Shown piece after piece: positions 49,841-58,400 of a DNA stretch of 64,000 nucleotides. Each line of letters opens with the position of its first letter. Positions within the stretch are counted from its first letter, which is position 1. This DNA comes from JAPPLB01 sp965208945 (GTDB lineage: Bacteria; Acidobacteriota; Terriglobia; Bryobacterales; UBA6623): contig OZ242366.1 in the NCBI GenBank assembly GCA_965208945.1, positions 4,154,001 to 4,218,000 on the forward strand. The letters run 5' to 3'. The position numbers were made by a program, and so were the translations under genes. The notes under the pieces were generated by a model. That model saw only the letters and a list, made by a program, of their open reading frames with translations, made no database searches and had not been told where the DNA came from.

Positions 49841-50175
49841 GCGAACGTCCTGCGATCCGTAGGCGCTGGCGACCGGGAACTTCAGTTCCCAAGCGGTCCG
49901 GCGGCACTCCCGTTATTCCCGATGCGGCGCCATCTCACGCACCTTGCCGCCGTGCCCTCTTGAGTACGGCAACGGTGCCAACAAGCCGTATGGTATCAAG
50001 CTTCTCCGATGCTGCGAGGTCTGCTTGCAGTGACGGCGGCGATGTTGCGGACGTTCTCAAGACCTGCCAGTGTGGTACACCGGATGACCCGCGAGGCGAT
50101 CCGCGAAAGACTGTCGTATCGCGAGACGCGGCTCTGGATGATAAGGTGGGATGGGAGATGATCGCGAGGGGGAAT
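49841..50175. other. Divergent intergenic region with a hairpin
   Basis: 335 bases between minus- and plus-strand operons. GGGAAC-TTCA-GTTCCC (49875-49890) is a perfect 6-bp hairpin about 35 bases upstream of the isomerase start and could be a regulator site or leader structure for it. GAGGGGGAAT precedes the plus-strand start. No repeat element is present, unlike most gaps in this window. Confidence 0.4.
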
Positions 50176-52806
50176 ATGCAGGAAGCTCTGTTGAGTTCCC
50201 GGCGGCCCTTCTGCTTGCCGATCCTCTTTGGTTTCATCTGCTTCGCGCTCCTTCCGCTCTCGGCCCAAAGCCCTCAAGATCCATCGCCCCTCCCGCCTCC
50301 GGCAGCCGCAACGGTCGACTATCAGGCCGACATTGAACCTCTGCTGAGCGTGCGGTGTTATCTGTGCCACGGCGAAGGTCAACAGATCAACGGTCTGCGG
50401 CTCGATCGCAAGACGGACGCTTTGCGAGGCGGATACTCCGGGCCGGTGATGCTACCGGGCAAGAGCGGCGAAAGCCGCTTGATCCAACTGGTGGCGGGCT
50501 CCGATAGCAAGGTCGTGATGCCTCCGGTCGGCGAGCGGCTCACAGCCGCTGAGGTCGGCTTGCTGCGGGCTTGGATCGACCAGGGCATTGCATGGCCGGA
50601 TGCCGCGGTTACGGCAGCCGCCGAAACCGCAGTCTCGAAGTCGCGGCATTGGAGCTTTCAGCCGGTGGCCCGCCCTCGCCTTCCGCGGGTAGGCAACCCT
50701 CAGTGGGTCCGCAATCCCATCGATCGTTTCGTGCTCGCAAATCTCGATGCCGAAGGCGTCAAGCCTGCACCGGCCGCCGAAAAGGCCACGTTGGTCCGCC
50801 GGCTCAGCCTCGACCTGACCGGTCTTCCGCCCGCGCCCGAGGAGGTCGAGCGCTTTCTGCTCGATAATCGCCCGGACGCCTACGAAAAGCTGGTGGACCG
50901 CTTGCTGGACTCGCGGCATTACGGCGAGAAGTGGGCCAAGCATTGGCTCGATCAGGCCCGCTACGCCGACAGCGACGGCTATGAAAAAGACCTGTCCCGT
51001 CCCCACGCCTGGCGCTTCCGCCATTGGGTCATTGACGCGTTGAACCATGACATGCCGTTCGATCGGTTTACCCTCGAACAGATTGCCGGCGATCTGATCG
51101 AGGACGGTTCGGTGGAGTCGCGCGTCGCCACGGGCTTCCACCGCAACACCCTCAAGAACCGCGAGGGCGGGATCAATCTCGAACAGACCCGCTTCGAGGA
51201 AACGATCGATCGCACGAATACCGTGGCGACGGTATGGCTCGGCCTGAGCGTCGAATGCGCCCAGTGTCACGACCACAAGTACGACCCGATATCGCAGAGG
51301 GACTATTACCGTCTGTACGCCTTCTTCAATTCCGTCGACGAGGTCGACATCGATGCGCCGCTGGCCGGCGAATGGGGGCCGTATTTCCGCAAGCGGCCGG
51401 GCTATCTCGCCAAGCGCTCCAAGATGCTTGCCGAGCACGACGTCCCCGAGTTGCAGAAGCCTTGGGAAGCCAAGCTGCTCGAAGCCGCCAAACAGCCCGG
51501 CGTTTGGACCGACTGGGACCTCAGCTACGACATCCTGCCTCTGGTCCTGGACCATGGCCACCGGATTCTGCACACGCCCCCTGAAAGACGCACCGGGCGG
51601 GAGCAGTACGGGCTGACCCGGTTCTTCATCCGGAACTACCATCGAGTCATCCCCGAGGACCGTTACGAGGAACTGGGCTTCAAGGAACTGGACGGCAAGC
51701 TTGACGAGCTGGACAAGGAGTTTCCCGACGTAAGCCGGGCCATGACGGTGCGTCGGCGCGAACAGCCCCGCCCGACGCACGTTCACCTGCGCGGACAGTG
51801 GGACAGCGCCGGGTTGCGGGTCGCCCCGGACACGCCCGGCTTTCTTCCTCCCTTGCGGGCCGAGTCGCAAGCCACGCGAGTCGATCTGGCTCGCTGGCTG
51901 GTCTCGCGCGGAAACCCGCTCACGGCCCGCGTGACCGTCAATCGGATCTGGCAGGAGTATTTCGGCCGTGGTTTGGTGCTCACCTCCGAGGATTTCGGCA
52001 CGCGGGGTGAGCGGCCGGCCCATCCCCAACTGCTGGACTGGCTTGCTGTCGAGTTCATGGAGCAAGGGTGGAGTCTCAAGAAGCTGCACAAGCGGATCGT
52101 GACTTCCTCGACCTACCGCCAGTCATCGGATGTCCGCCCCGAACTTCAGCAGCGGGACCCGGACAACGAGTTGCTGGCCCGTCAGACGCGCGTCCGCCTT
52201 CCGGCGGAGTTGATTCGAGACAGCGCGCTCGCGGTGAGCGGATTGCTCTATCCGAAAATCGGGGGTCGCAGCGTGCGCCCGCCGATGCCGCAGGGTGTGG
52301 CTGATCTCTCGTACGCCAACAGTGTCAAGTGGAATGAGAGCGGGGGGCGCGGCAAGTACCGCCGCGGTCTCTATGTCCATTTCCAGAGGACGGTGCCCTA
52401 TCCCTTCTTGATGAACTTCGACGCTCCCGAGACGCGGGTCACCCAGTGCCGGCGCGAGCGTTCCAATACCCCTCTCCAGGCGTTGAATCTGCTCAACGAC
52501 CCCGTGTTTTTCGAGGCCGCGCGCGCGTTGGCGGCCCGGATTCTGATCGAGAGTTCCGGTTCATCCTTCGACGATCGGCTCGAATACGCCTATCGGCTTT
52601 GCCTGGCGCGTCTCCCTACCTCTACGGAGAGGCAGGGCCTGAGGGCCTATTATGATCAGCGCAAGGCCGAACTGGCGGGCAACCAAGACAGGCTCGCCTC
52701 GCTCTTCCCGGTCGGCATCGACGGGGTGGACAAACGGGAAGCCGCTGCCTGGGTGGGCCTCAGCCGCGTTCTGCTCAATACCGACGAGTTCATCACCAGG
52801 GAATGA
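50176..52806 (+). CDS. Planctomycete-type cytochrome c / DUF1549 / DUF1553 protein
   Basis: 876 residues from ATG 50176 (MQEALLSSRRPFCLPILFGFICFALLPLSAQS, a good signal peptide, with GAGGGGGA upstream). PSCyt1 has VRCYLCHGEGQQINGLRLD; DUF1549 has ATLVRRLSLDLTGLPPAPEEVE, HYGEKWAKHWLDQARYADSDG and CAQCHDHKYDPI; DUF1553 has PLTARVTVNRIWQEYFGRGLV, SEDFGTRGERPAHPQLLDWLA and RSNTPLQALNLLNDPVFFEAAR. It is thus a two-haem periplasmic protein of unknown activity. The stop overlaps the start of the DUF1501 partner (ATGA at 52803-52806). It is more similar in layout to the gene at 62228 than to the one at 42163. Confidence 0.9.
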   Translation: MQEALLSSRRPFCLPILFGFICFALLPLSAQSPQDPSPLPPPAAATVDYQADIEPLLSVRCYLCHGEGQQINGLRLDRKTDALRGGYSGPVMLPGKSGESRLIQLVAGSDSKVVMPPVGERLTAAEVGLLRAWIDQGIAWPDAAVTAAAETAVSKSRHWSFQPVARPRLPRVGNPQWVRNPIDRFVLANLDAEGVKPAPAAEKATLVRRLSLDLTGLPPAPEEVERFLLDNRPDAYEKLVDRLLDSRHYGEKWAKHWLDQARYADSDGYEKDLSRPHAWRFRHWVIDALNHDMPFDRFTLEQIAGDLIEDGSVESRVATGFHRNTLKNREGGINLEQTRFEETIDRTNTVATVWLGLSVECAQCHDHKYDPISQRDYYRLYAFFNSVDEVDIDAPLAGEWGPYFRKRPGYLAKRSKMLAEHDVPELQKPWEAKLLEAAKQPGVWTDWDLSYDILPLVLDHGHRILHTPPERRTGREQYGLTRFFIRNYHRVIPEDRYEELGFKELDGKLDELDKEFPDVSRAMTVRRREQPRPTHVHLRGQWDSAGLRVAPDTPGFLPPLRAESQATRVDLARWLVSRGNPLTARVTVNRIWQEYFGRGLVLTSEDFGTRGERPAHPQLLDWLAVEFMEQGWSLKKLHKRIVTSSTYRQSSDVRPELQQRDPDNELLARQTRVRLPAELIRDSALAVSGLLYPKIGGRSVRPPMPQGVADLSYANSVKWNESGGRGKYRRGLYVHFQRTVPYPFLMNFDAPETRVTQCRRERSNTPLQALNLLNDPVFFEAARALAARILIESSGSSFDDRLEYAYRLCLARLPTSTERQGLRAYYDQRKAELAGNQDRLASLFPVGIDGVDKREAAAWVGLSRVLLNTDEFITRE

Positions 52807-54254
52807 TCCGCATGACCCTTGCCGACTTTCATCGCATCCGCACGCGCCGCGATTTTCTGGACCGCTGCTTGGGCGGTCTGGGCGTGGCGAGTCTCGCCCA
52901 TCTGCTTTCGATGGAAGGCCGCACGGCGGCAACCGATCCCGGGACTTCGAACTCGCTCGCGCCGCGAAAGCCTCACTTTGAAGCCCCCGCGAAGAACGTC
53001 ATTTTCCTGTTCCAGGCGGGCGCCCCGAGCCAGATGGATCTCTTCGATCCCAAGCCCGGACTGCGCAAGTGGCACGGCAAGCCGCTTCCGGAATCGCTCA
53101 CCAAAGACCTCGAGCTGGCTTTCGTCAAACCGAGCGCCAAGGTCATGGCCAGCCCGCGCGTGTTCAAGCGGCATGGCGAAAGCGGCATCGAAATCTGCGA
53201 TTGGTTGCCGCATACGGCGGAGGTGGTCGACGACATTTGCCTGATTCGCTCGATGTACAGCGACGCCTTCAATCACCATCCCGGCCAGTCGCTTCTGATG
53301 AGCGGACACACGCTGATGGGCCGCCCGACGCTGGGCGCCTGGGTCACCTACGGGCTGGGAAGCGAGTCGCGGGACCTGCCCGGTTTCGTCGTTCTCAGCT
53401 CGGGGCGCGGCACAAGCGGCGGAGCCAGCAACTGGTCGAGCGGCTTCATGCCCTCGACCTATCAGGGCGTCGTTTTTCGCGGTTCCGGCGACCCCATTCT
53501 CTATCTGTCGAATCCCGGGGGTGTCGACCGCAAGATGCAGCGCGCCGACCTCGACGCCCTGCGGGCGCTCAACGAAGAACGCTACCGGACGACGGGGGAC
53601 CGGGAAATCGCCTCCCGCATCGCGTCCTACGAGCTGGCGTTCCGCATGCAGGCCGCGGCCCCCGGCCTGCTTGATTTCAGCGATGAGCCGGCCCACATCC
53701 GGGAAATGTACGGCATCGACGAGGAACTCACGAAGCCCTACGGCACGAATTGCCTGCTTGCCCGCCGCATGGTCGAGCGTGGCGTGCGTTTCGTGATGCT
53801 CGCCCACGCCAGTTGGGACGACCATAGCAACCTCAACAAGAGACTCGAGAAGAACTGTGGCATCACCGACAAACCGGCTGCCGCGCTCATCCGCGACTTG
53901 AAGCAGCGTGGACTGCTTGACAGCACGCTCGTCGTTTGGGGAGGCGAGTTCGGCCGAACGCCGATGGCCGAGATACGGCGTCCCGAGGAAGTCGAGAAGG
54001 CCGGCCGCGACCACCACCCCAAGGGCTACAGTATGTGGCTGGCCGGCGGCGGCATCAAGGGCGGGCAGGTGATCGGCAAGACGGACGAAGTGGGGCTGAG
54101 CATTGTCGAAGACAAGATCGGGATCCACGACCTGCAAGCGACGATCCTGCACTGTCTCGGGTTCGATCATACCCGGCTCACGTATCGTCACCTCGGTCGG
54201 GATTTCCGCTTGACCGACGTAGGTGGGAACGTCGTTCGAAAGATGTTGGCCTGA
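52803..54254 (+). CDS. DUF1501 domain protein, exported
   Basis: 483 residues with N-terminal RTRRDFLDRCLGGLGVASLAHLL (Tat-type signal). Family segments: NVIFLFQAGAPSQMDLFDPKPGL, HPGQSLLMSGHTLMGRPTLG, RRMVERGVRFVMLAHASWDDHSN, LVVWGGEFGRTPMAEI and GRDHHPKGYSMWLAGGGIKGG, ending FDHTRLTYRHLGRDFRLTDVGG. The His/Asp clusters would form the metal site expected of the alkaline-phosphatase-like fold. Translationally coupled to the DUF1549/DUF1553 gene by a 4-base overlap. It closely resembles the protein at 60653-62089, so the gene pair has been duplicated. Confidence 0.9.
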   Translation: MIRMTLADFHRIRTRRDFLDRCLGGLGVASLAHLLSMEGRTAATDPGTSNSLAPRKPHFEAPAKNVIFLFQAGAPSQMDLFDPKPGLRKWHGKPLPESLTKDLELAFVKPSAKVMASPRVFKRHGESGIEICDWLPHTAEVVDDICLIRSMYSDAFNHHPGQSLLMSGHTLMGRPTLGAWVTYGLGSESRDLPGFVVLSSGRGTSGGASNWSSGFMPSTYQGVVFRGSGDPILYLSNPGGVDRKMQRADLDALRALNEERYRTTGDREIASRIASYELAFRMQAAAPGLLDFSDEPAHIREMYGIDEELTKPYGTNCLLARRMVERGVRFVMLAHASWDDHSNLNKRLEKNCGITDKPAAALIRDLKQRGLLDSTLVVWGGEFGRTPMAEIRRPEEVEKAGRDHHPKGYSMWLAGGGIKGGQVIGKTDEVGLSIVEDKIGIHDLQATILHCLGFDHTRLTYRHLGRDFRLTDVGGNVVRKMLA

Positions 54255-54275
54255 GTTTGCTCTACGGCGGACTAG

Positions 54276-54452
54276 CCTGTATTTCTCGCCACGTGGCGAG
54301 GCGAAGTGTGCGAGAGGGTCGTCAGGACGAGGCGCGAGCCGCTTGGCGCGCGCAGGCGTACTTGAACAGTACGTTGAGCACGGCAAGCAAGCGTAACGAA
54401 GTCATGGCGGCCATATGGCGTGCTTCGACCGTCGGGTGGTGAGAAATGCAGG
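54276..54452 (+). mobile_element. 177-bp element, full copy
   Basis: Left flank CTAG (54272-54275), right flank CTTA; a few point changes in the ends (CCTGTATTTCTCGCCAC). It separates the DUF1501 gene from the isomerase gene, whose ribosome-binding site GGGAGG begins 11 bases beyond the element end. Confidence 0.9.
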
Positions 54453-54473
54453 CTTAGCTATCGGGAGGTAGGA

Positions 54474-55430
54474 ATGAACAGCAAGTCGACTCGACGCGAG
54501 CTCATGGGCGCAACTCTCGGATGGGCTGCGCTGACTGCCTGCTCATCGCATACTGAGGATTCCGGAACGGCATCCGGCGACGCCGCGGCTTCGGCGGAGC
54601 CCCGCATGAAACTCTCGATGTCCGTCCGTGTCGCCGAGAAGTTCGACAACAAGCGCGAAGCCTCGTTGACGATCGATCAACTCATCCGGCTCGCGCGCGA
54701 AAACGGTTATCAGGCGCTTTGCATGCGAGCCTCGCAGGCCGGCACGCATACTGCGCCCGAGGAGATCGAGCGCATCGGCAAGGCCATCCACGACGCCGGC
54801 ATGGTCGTGTCGATGGTGACGGGTGATTTCTTCGTGCCCCAGAACGATGAGAACGGCCCCGACGGCTTGCGCAACATCACGCCCTATCTCGATCTCGCCG
54901 AGGCCTTCGACGCGGACCTGATCCGTATCTGCATGAAGAAGGAAGAGGACATCGCATGGGCGCAAAAGGCCTCGGACGAAGCGCGCGAGCGCAACATCCG
55001 CCTGGCCCACCAGGCGCACAACTCGAGCCTGTTCGAAACGGTCCAGGGTTCGCTGGACGTGCTCCGGAAAGTCGGCCGTGACAACTTCGGCATCATCTAT
55101 GAACCGGCCAACTGGTTTGTCGCCGGTGAAGAGTACGGCAGGAACGGCATCCTCGCCGTGAAGGACTACATCTTTAACGTCTACGTCCAGAACCACCGGC
55201 TCAACCCCGAAGCCGAGTCGGCGATCGGCACTTGGGGCAAAGGCAAGGTGGGCGTCGATCACATCGGCTTGTGGGATGAAGGCGGCTGCGACTTTGAAGA
55301 GGTATTCGAAACGCTCCACGGCATCGACTACCGCGGCTACGTGACCGTGCATCAGGCCTTTGAAGGCGTCATGTCCGTCGAAGACGCGATTCGGCGAAGT
55401 TACGAATATCTGAGGCCGTTGACCGTATAG
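54474..55430 (+). CDS. Sugar phosphate isomerase/epimerase, exported
   Basis: 318 residues. RRELMGATLGWAALTAC suggests a twin-Arg/lipoprotein-type signal ending at Cys22. The barrel starts MKLSMSVRVAEKF and shows NGYQALCMRAS, HDAGMVVSMVTG, IRLAHQAHNSSLFET, NFGIIYEPANWFVAGEEYG with the metal Glu, NVYVQNHRL and YRGYVTVHQAFEG. ATG 54474 follows GGGAGGTAGG. It is followed after 78 bases by an amidohydrolase and another isomerase on the same strand, suggesting a pathway module for a sugar acid or lactone outside the cytosol; the substrate is unknown. Confidence 0.82.
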   Translation: MNSKSTRRELMGATLGWAALTACSSHTEDSGTASGDAAASAEPRMKLSMSVRVAEKFDNKREASLTIDQLIRLARENGYQALCMRASQAGTHTAPEEIERIGKAIHDAGMVVSMVTGDFFVPQNDENGPDGLRNITPYLDLAEAFDADLIRICMKKEEDIAWAQKASDEARERNIRLAHQAHNSSLFETVQGSLDVLRKVGRDNFGIIYEPANWFVAGEEYGRNGILAVKDYIFNVYVQNHRLNPEAESAIGTWGKGKVGVDHIGLWDEGGCDFEEVFETLHGIDYRGYVTVHQAFEGVMSVEDAIRRSYEYLRPLTV

Positions 55431-55508
55431 GGGTGCTCCCTGGGTCGTTTCACAGCCCACGAGCACTCGTTGTTGAAGGCTGAATGTGCCATAGCTTGGA
55501 GGTTGGAA

Positions 55509-56585
55509 ATGAACGGTAAAGCCAACATATCGAGCCGGCGTCGATTCCTTGCGGCAGCCGGTGCAGTCTCCGCCTCTTGTGGGACGACGGCGGCGCCCGA
55601 TCATCACGACGGGAAGCCGTTTCGGATCGACGTGCAGAGTCACATGTATCCGCCGCCGGTCCTCGACTTCATGATGACGCGCGACGACGTCCCGCGCGCC
55701 TACAAGAAAGACGACACCTACTACACGATCACCGGTGAGTGGCATCGGCGCGTTCGTCCGCAGCACATGGATGTCGACGCCAAGCTCGCCGACATGGATA
55801 AGGCCGGCATCCAAACGACCGCGCTCAGCATCAACGATCCCGGCCCGGAGCGCTTCGGAGCGGATGCTCCCAAGGTGGCCCGGCTGGCCCACGACTTTAT
55901 CGGCGATGTCATCAAGGCCCACCCGAGCCGCTTCTTCGGCCTTGCGACGCTGCCGCTCTATCACATGGATGAGGCGCTCCGGGAGTTGGACCGCTGTGTC
56001 GACAAGCTCGGCTTCCGCGGCATCCTGCTCTACTCCAACCTTGCCGGGCGGTTTCCCGACGAAGACGAGTTCCGGCCCTTGTTCAGAAGGGCTGAAGAGA
56101 TCGGCGTTCCGATTCTCCTGCATCCCGCCTACCCGACGACCTACGAAGCCGTCAAGGGACGCTCGATGATCGCGGGCCTCGGACTGATGTTCGACACGAC
56201 CATCGCGCTGGCGAGGATCATCCTCGCCGGGATTCTCGACGAGACCCCGCGGCTCAAGCTCCTCTGTCCGCACGTCGGAGGCACGCTGCCGTACTTGATC
56301 GGACGTATCGACCACCAGACGCAGGTTCTCAAGCGCGGCGCCGAGAACATCAGCAAACCGCCCAGCGAATACTTGCGGCAAATCTACCTCGACGCCGTTT
56401 CCCCCATTTCGTTGGGCATCAAGTACGGCTACGATTTCGTCGGCCCGGACCGCCTGCTCTACGCCAGCGACCACCCCTGGGTCGATCCGAACCTCATCGT
56501 CTCCAACATCGAGGAACTGCAACTCCCCGCCGACCACAAGAAGAAGATCTACACCGACAACGCCAGGAAGCTGTTCCGCTTATGA
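55509..56585 (+). CDS. Amidohydrolase-family protein (ACMSD/Amidohydro_2 type), exported
   Basis: 358 residues from ATG 55509, with TTGGAGG 6-10 bases upstream. Signal: SSRRRFLAAAGAVSASCG (Tat-like). The metal-binding barrel begins FRIDVQSHMYPPPVLDFM (a QSH variant of the usual HxH), then TTALSINDPG, RFFGLATLPLYHMDEAL, GVPILLHPAYPTTY with His, LKLLCPHVGGTLPYLIGRID with His, and LLYASDHPWVDP with the catalytic Asp. This pattern matches decarboxylases/hydrolases related to ACMSD and gamma-resorcylate decarboxylase. It overlaps the following isomerase gene by 4 bases (ATGA at 56582-56585). Confidence 0.84.
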   Translation: MNGKANISSRRRFLAAAGAVSASCGTTAAPDHHDGKPFRIDVQSHMYPPPVLDFMMTRDDVPRAYKKDDTYYTITGEWHRRVRPQHMDVDAKLADMDKAGIQTTALSINDPGPERFGADAPKVARLAHDFIGDVIKAHPSRFFGLATLPLYHMDEALRELDRCVDKLGFRGILLYSNLAGRFPDEDEFRPLFRRAEEIGVPILLHPAYPTTYEAVKGRSMIAGLGLMFDTTIALARIILAGILDETPRLKLLCPHVGGTLPYLIGRIDHQTQVLKRGAENISKPPSEYLRQIYLDAVSPISLGIKYGYDFVGPDRLLYASDHPWVDPNLIVSNIEELQLPADHKKKIYTDNARKLFRL

Positions 56586-57517
56586 AACCAACGCGCAGAG
56601 AAATCTTCTACGGCGCCGCAGCGATGACCGCCGGGTGGGCCTGTTCCCAGGACGAAGCCCCCACAACCCCTGTACCGGCCGGGCCGTACCGCTTCCGTCT
56701 GGCCATTTGCAATGAGACCTTCGACGGCTGGTCGTTCACCGACGCCTGCAAAGGGACGGTCCGCACGGGATACGAGGCCATCGAGATCGGCCCGCACGTG
56801 CTCTCCGATGACCCCTGTTCGATCAGCCCCGAGAGGCGCAGGGAGATGCGCGCCGTCATGGCCTCCGAAGGTGTGGTCTGCGTCGGGATCCACAACATCC
56901 TGAAAGCGCCCGCGTGGCTCCACGTCACCACGCCGGACCAAGGCAGACGCGCCAAAAGCTGGGACTATTTCCGAGGGCTGATCGACCTGTGCGCCGATCT
57001 TGGCGGCGACGGGCTGATGATCTTCGGGTCGAGCAAGCAACGCAATACGGTCGATGGCGCAACCCGCGAAGAAGCGACGGATCGTCTCGCGGCGGGCTTG
57101 GCCGAGGTCGCACCGCACGCCGAGGCAAGGGGTGTCCGGATCCTGATGGAGCCGCTGGCGCCGCATCTTTGCGATGTGGTGAACACCCTCGATGAGGCGG
57201 TCGCGATTGTCGAGCAGGTCGGCAGCCCGGCCGTGCAGTCGATGTTCGACACTCACAATGCGGTCGCCGAAACGCTCCCCCACGACGAAGCGGTCAAGAA
57301 GCACTACAACTACATCAAGCACATCCACATCAATGAAATGGACGGCCGCCACCCCGGAACCGGCAGCTATGATTTCAAGCCGGTCCTGCAAGCTCTCAAG
57401 GACAAGCGCTATCAGGGTTGGGTGTCGCTAGAGGTGTTCAACTTCGACCACGGCCCGGAGAACATCGCGCTAGACTCTGAGAAGTTCATCCGCAACTTGG
57501 AGGAGAAACTGACCTGA
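56582..57517 (+). CDS. Sugar phosphate isomerase/epimerase, exported
   Basis: 311 residues; the N-terminus (TRREIFYGAAAMTAGWAC) is a lipoprotein/Tat-like signal ending at Cys20. The barrel resembles the cytosolic protein at 5756-6607: FRLAICNETFDGWSF, GYEAIEIGPHVL, VRILMEPLAPHLCDVVNTLDEA, VQSMFDTHNAVAET, HIHINEMDGRHPGTGSYDFKPVL, GWVSLEVFNFDHGPE. The metal ligands (Glu, Asp, His, Glu) all appear present. Having a cytosolic and an exported version in one window suggests the same chemistry on both sides of the membrane. Translationally coupled to the amidohydrolase. Confidence 0.84.
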   Translation: MKPTRREIFYGAAAMTAGWACSQDEAPTTPVPAGPYRFRLAICNETFDGWSFTDACKGTVRTGYEAIEIGPHVLSDDPCSISPERRREMRAVMASEGVVCVGIHNILKAPAWLHVTTPDQGRRAKSWDYFRGLIDLCADLGGDGLMIFGSSKQRNTVDGATREEATDRLAAGLAEVAPHAEARGVRILMEPLAPHLCDVVNTLDEAVAIVEQVGSPAVQSMFDTHNAVAETLPHDEAVKKHYNYIKHIHINEMDGRHPGTGSYDFKPVLQALKDKRYQGWVSLEVFNFDHGPENIALDSEKFIRNLEEKLT

Positions 57518-57753
57518 AACATCCTCCGGATCAAGTGGATTTGAAACCGGCCCGGATCTTTCCCGCTTGTATGATCCGCTCTTCTGGATCGGACCAGGCC
57601 CCGCCAATAGTTTTCAAGAAACACGAGACCCGAGACACGGCTATAGCCTGGCGCGCGGCGCAAGCCAGCGCGAATTCCGAGCTTTTCACGAGACACGAAA
57701 CACGAATCACGGCTTTTATGCCTTTCACGAATGTCGAATCGTTGCCTCTTGGT

Positions 57754-57777
57754 ACTGAAGCCCTTCAGTCTTTTTTT
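57754..57777 (+). terminator. Rho-independent terminator (second copy)
   Basis: ACTGAA-GCCC-TTCAGT, C, seven Ts; same as 27159-27182 including the preceding TTGGT. It would end the 54474-57517 transcript. Confidence 0.65.
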
Positions 57778-57970
57778 CGGTCGGGGGCTGGTTTAGGTTG
57801 AAAGTGATGACGCCGTTGTGGGGAACAAAAAACCCATCCGCGCCCGTCGGGGACAAGTCGGGTGGGGAGAGAAGAGCCGGCCGAGCCGCGGCCTTTCAGG
57901 TTTTCACCAAACCCGAGATCCGAGACCCGAAACACGGCCTTTATGCTTTTCACGAATCACAGCTTCCCTA

Positions 57971-58026
57971 CCCACGATTTCCCACCATTTCCCACCATTT
58001 CCCACGATTTCCCGGCATTTCCCGGC
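57971..58026 (+). repeat. 10-bp tandem repeat (five units)
   Basis: CCCACGATTT, CCCACCATTT (twice), CCCACGATTT, CCCGGCATTT, then CCCGG. It shares its unit with the array at 27431-27460. Confidence 0.8.
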
Positions 58027-58400
58027 CCCCCCACCCCCTCCGCCGATCAAGTGTCCACGCGCAGTCCGCCTTTCTTGGTCAGCCGCCCGGGACTGCCGCC
58101 CCCGCCCGGTCGCTGCTTTCCTGCGCGTTGCGGAGCGGCATGGTGCGGCAATGGCGCGGCATGGGCGGCATGGTGCCCCCCGAGCCGCTGTCCGCGCACC
58201 ATCCGCACCAGCAACAGGGCCTTTCGGGTTTTCACGAAACACGAGACCCGAGACCCGAGACACGGCTATTGTCTGGCGCGCGGCGCAAGCCAGCGCGAAT
58301 TCCGAGGTTTTCACGAAACACGAGACACGAAACACGAATCACGGCTTTTTTTCGAAACACGGCTTTTTTCTCGCATGCTTCGGCGGTAGGGTAGTGAGAA

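Noticed and set aside
50452..52089. 545-residue minus-strand open frame opposite the DUF1549/DUF1553 gene
   Set aside because: Shadow of a conserved plus-strand gene; similar antisense frames occur opposite its paralogues for the same reason.
54543..56537. 664-residue minus-strand open frame opposite the isomerase and amidohydrolase genes
   Set aside because: Antisense shadow covering two genes and the gap between them; no recognisable motif.
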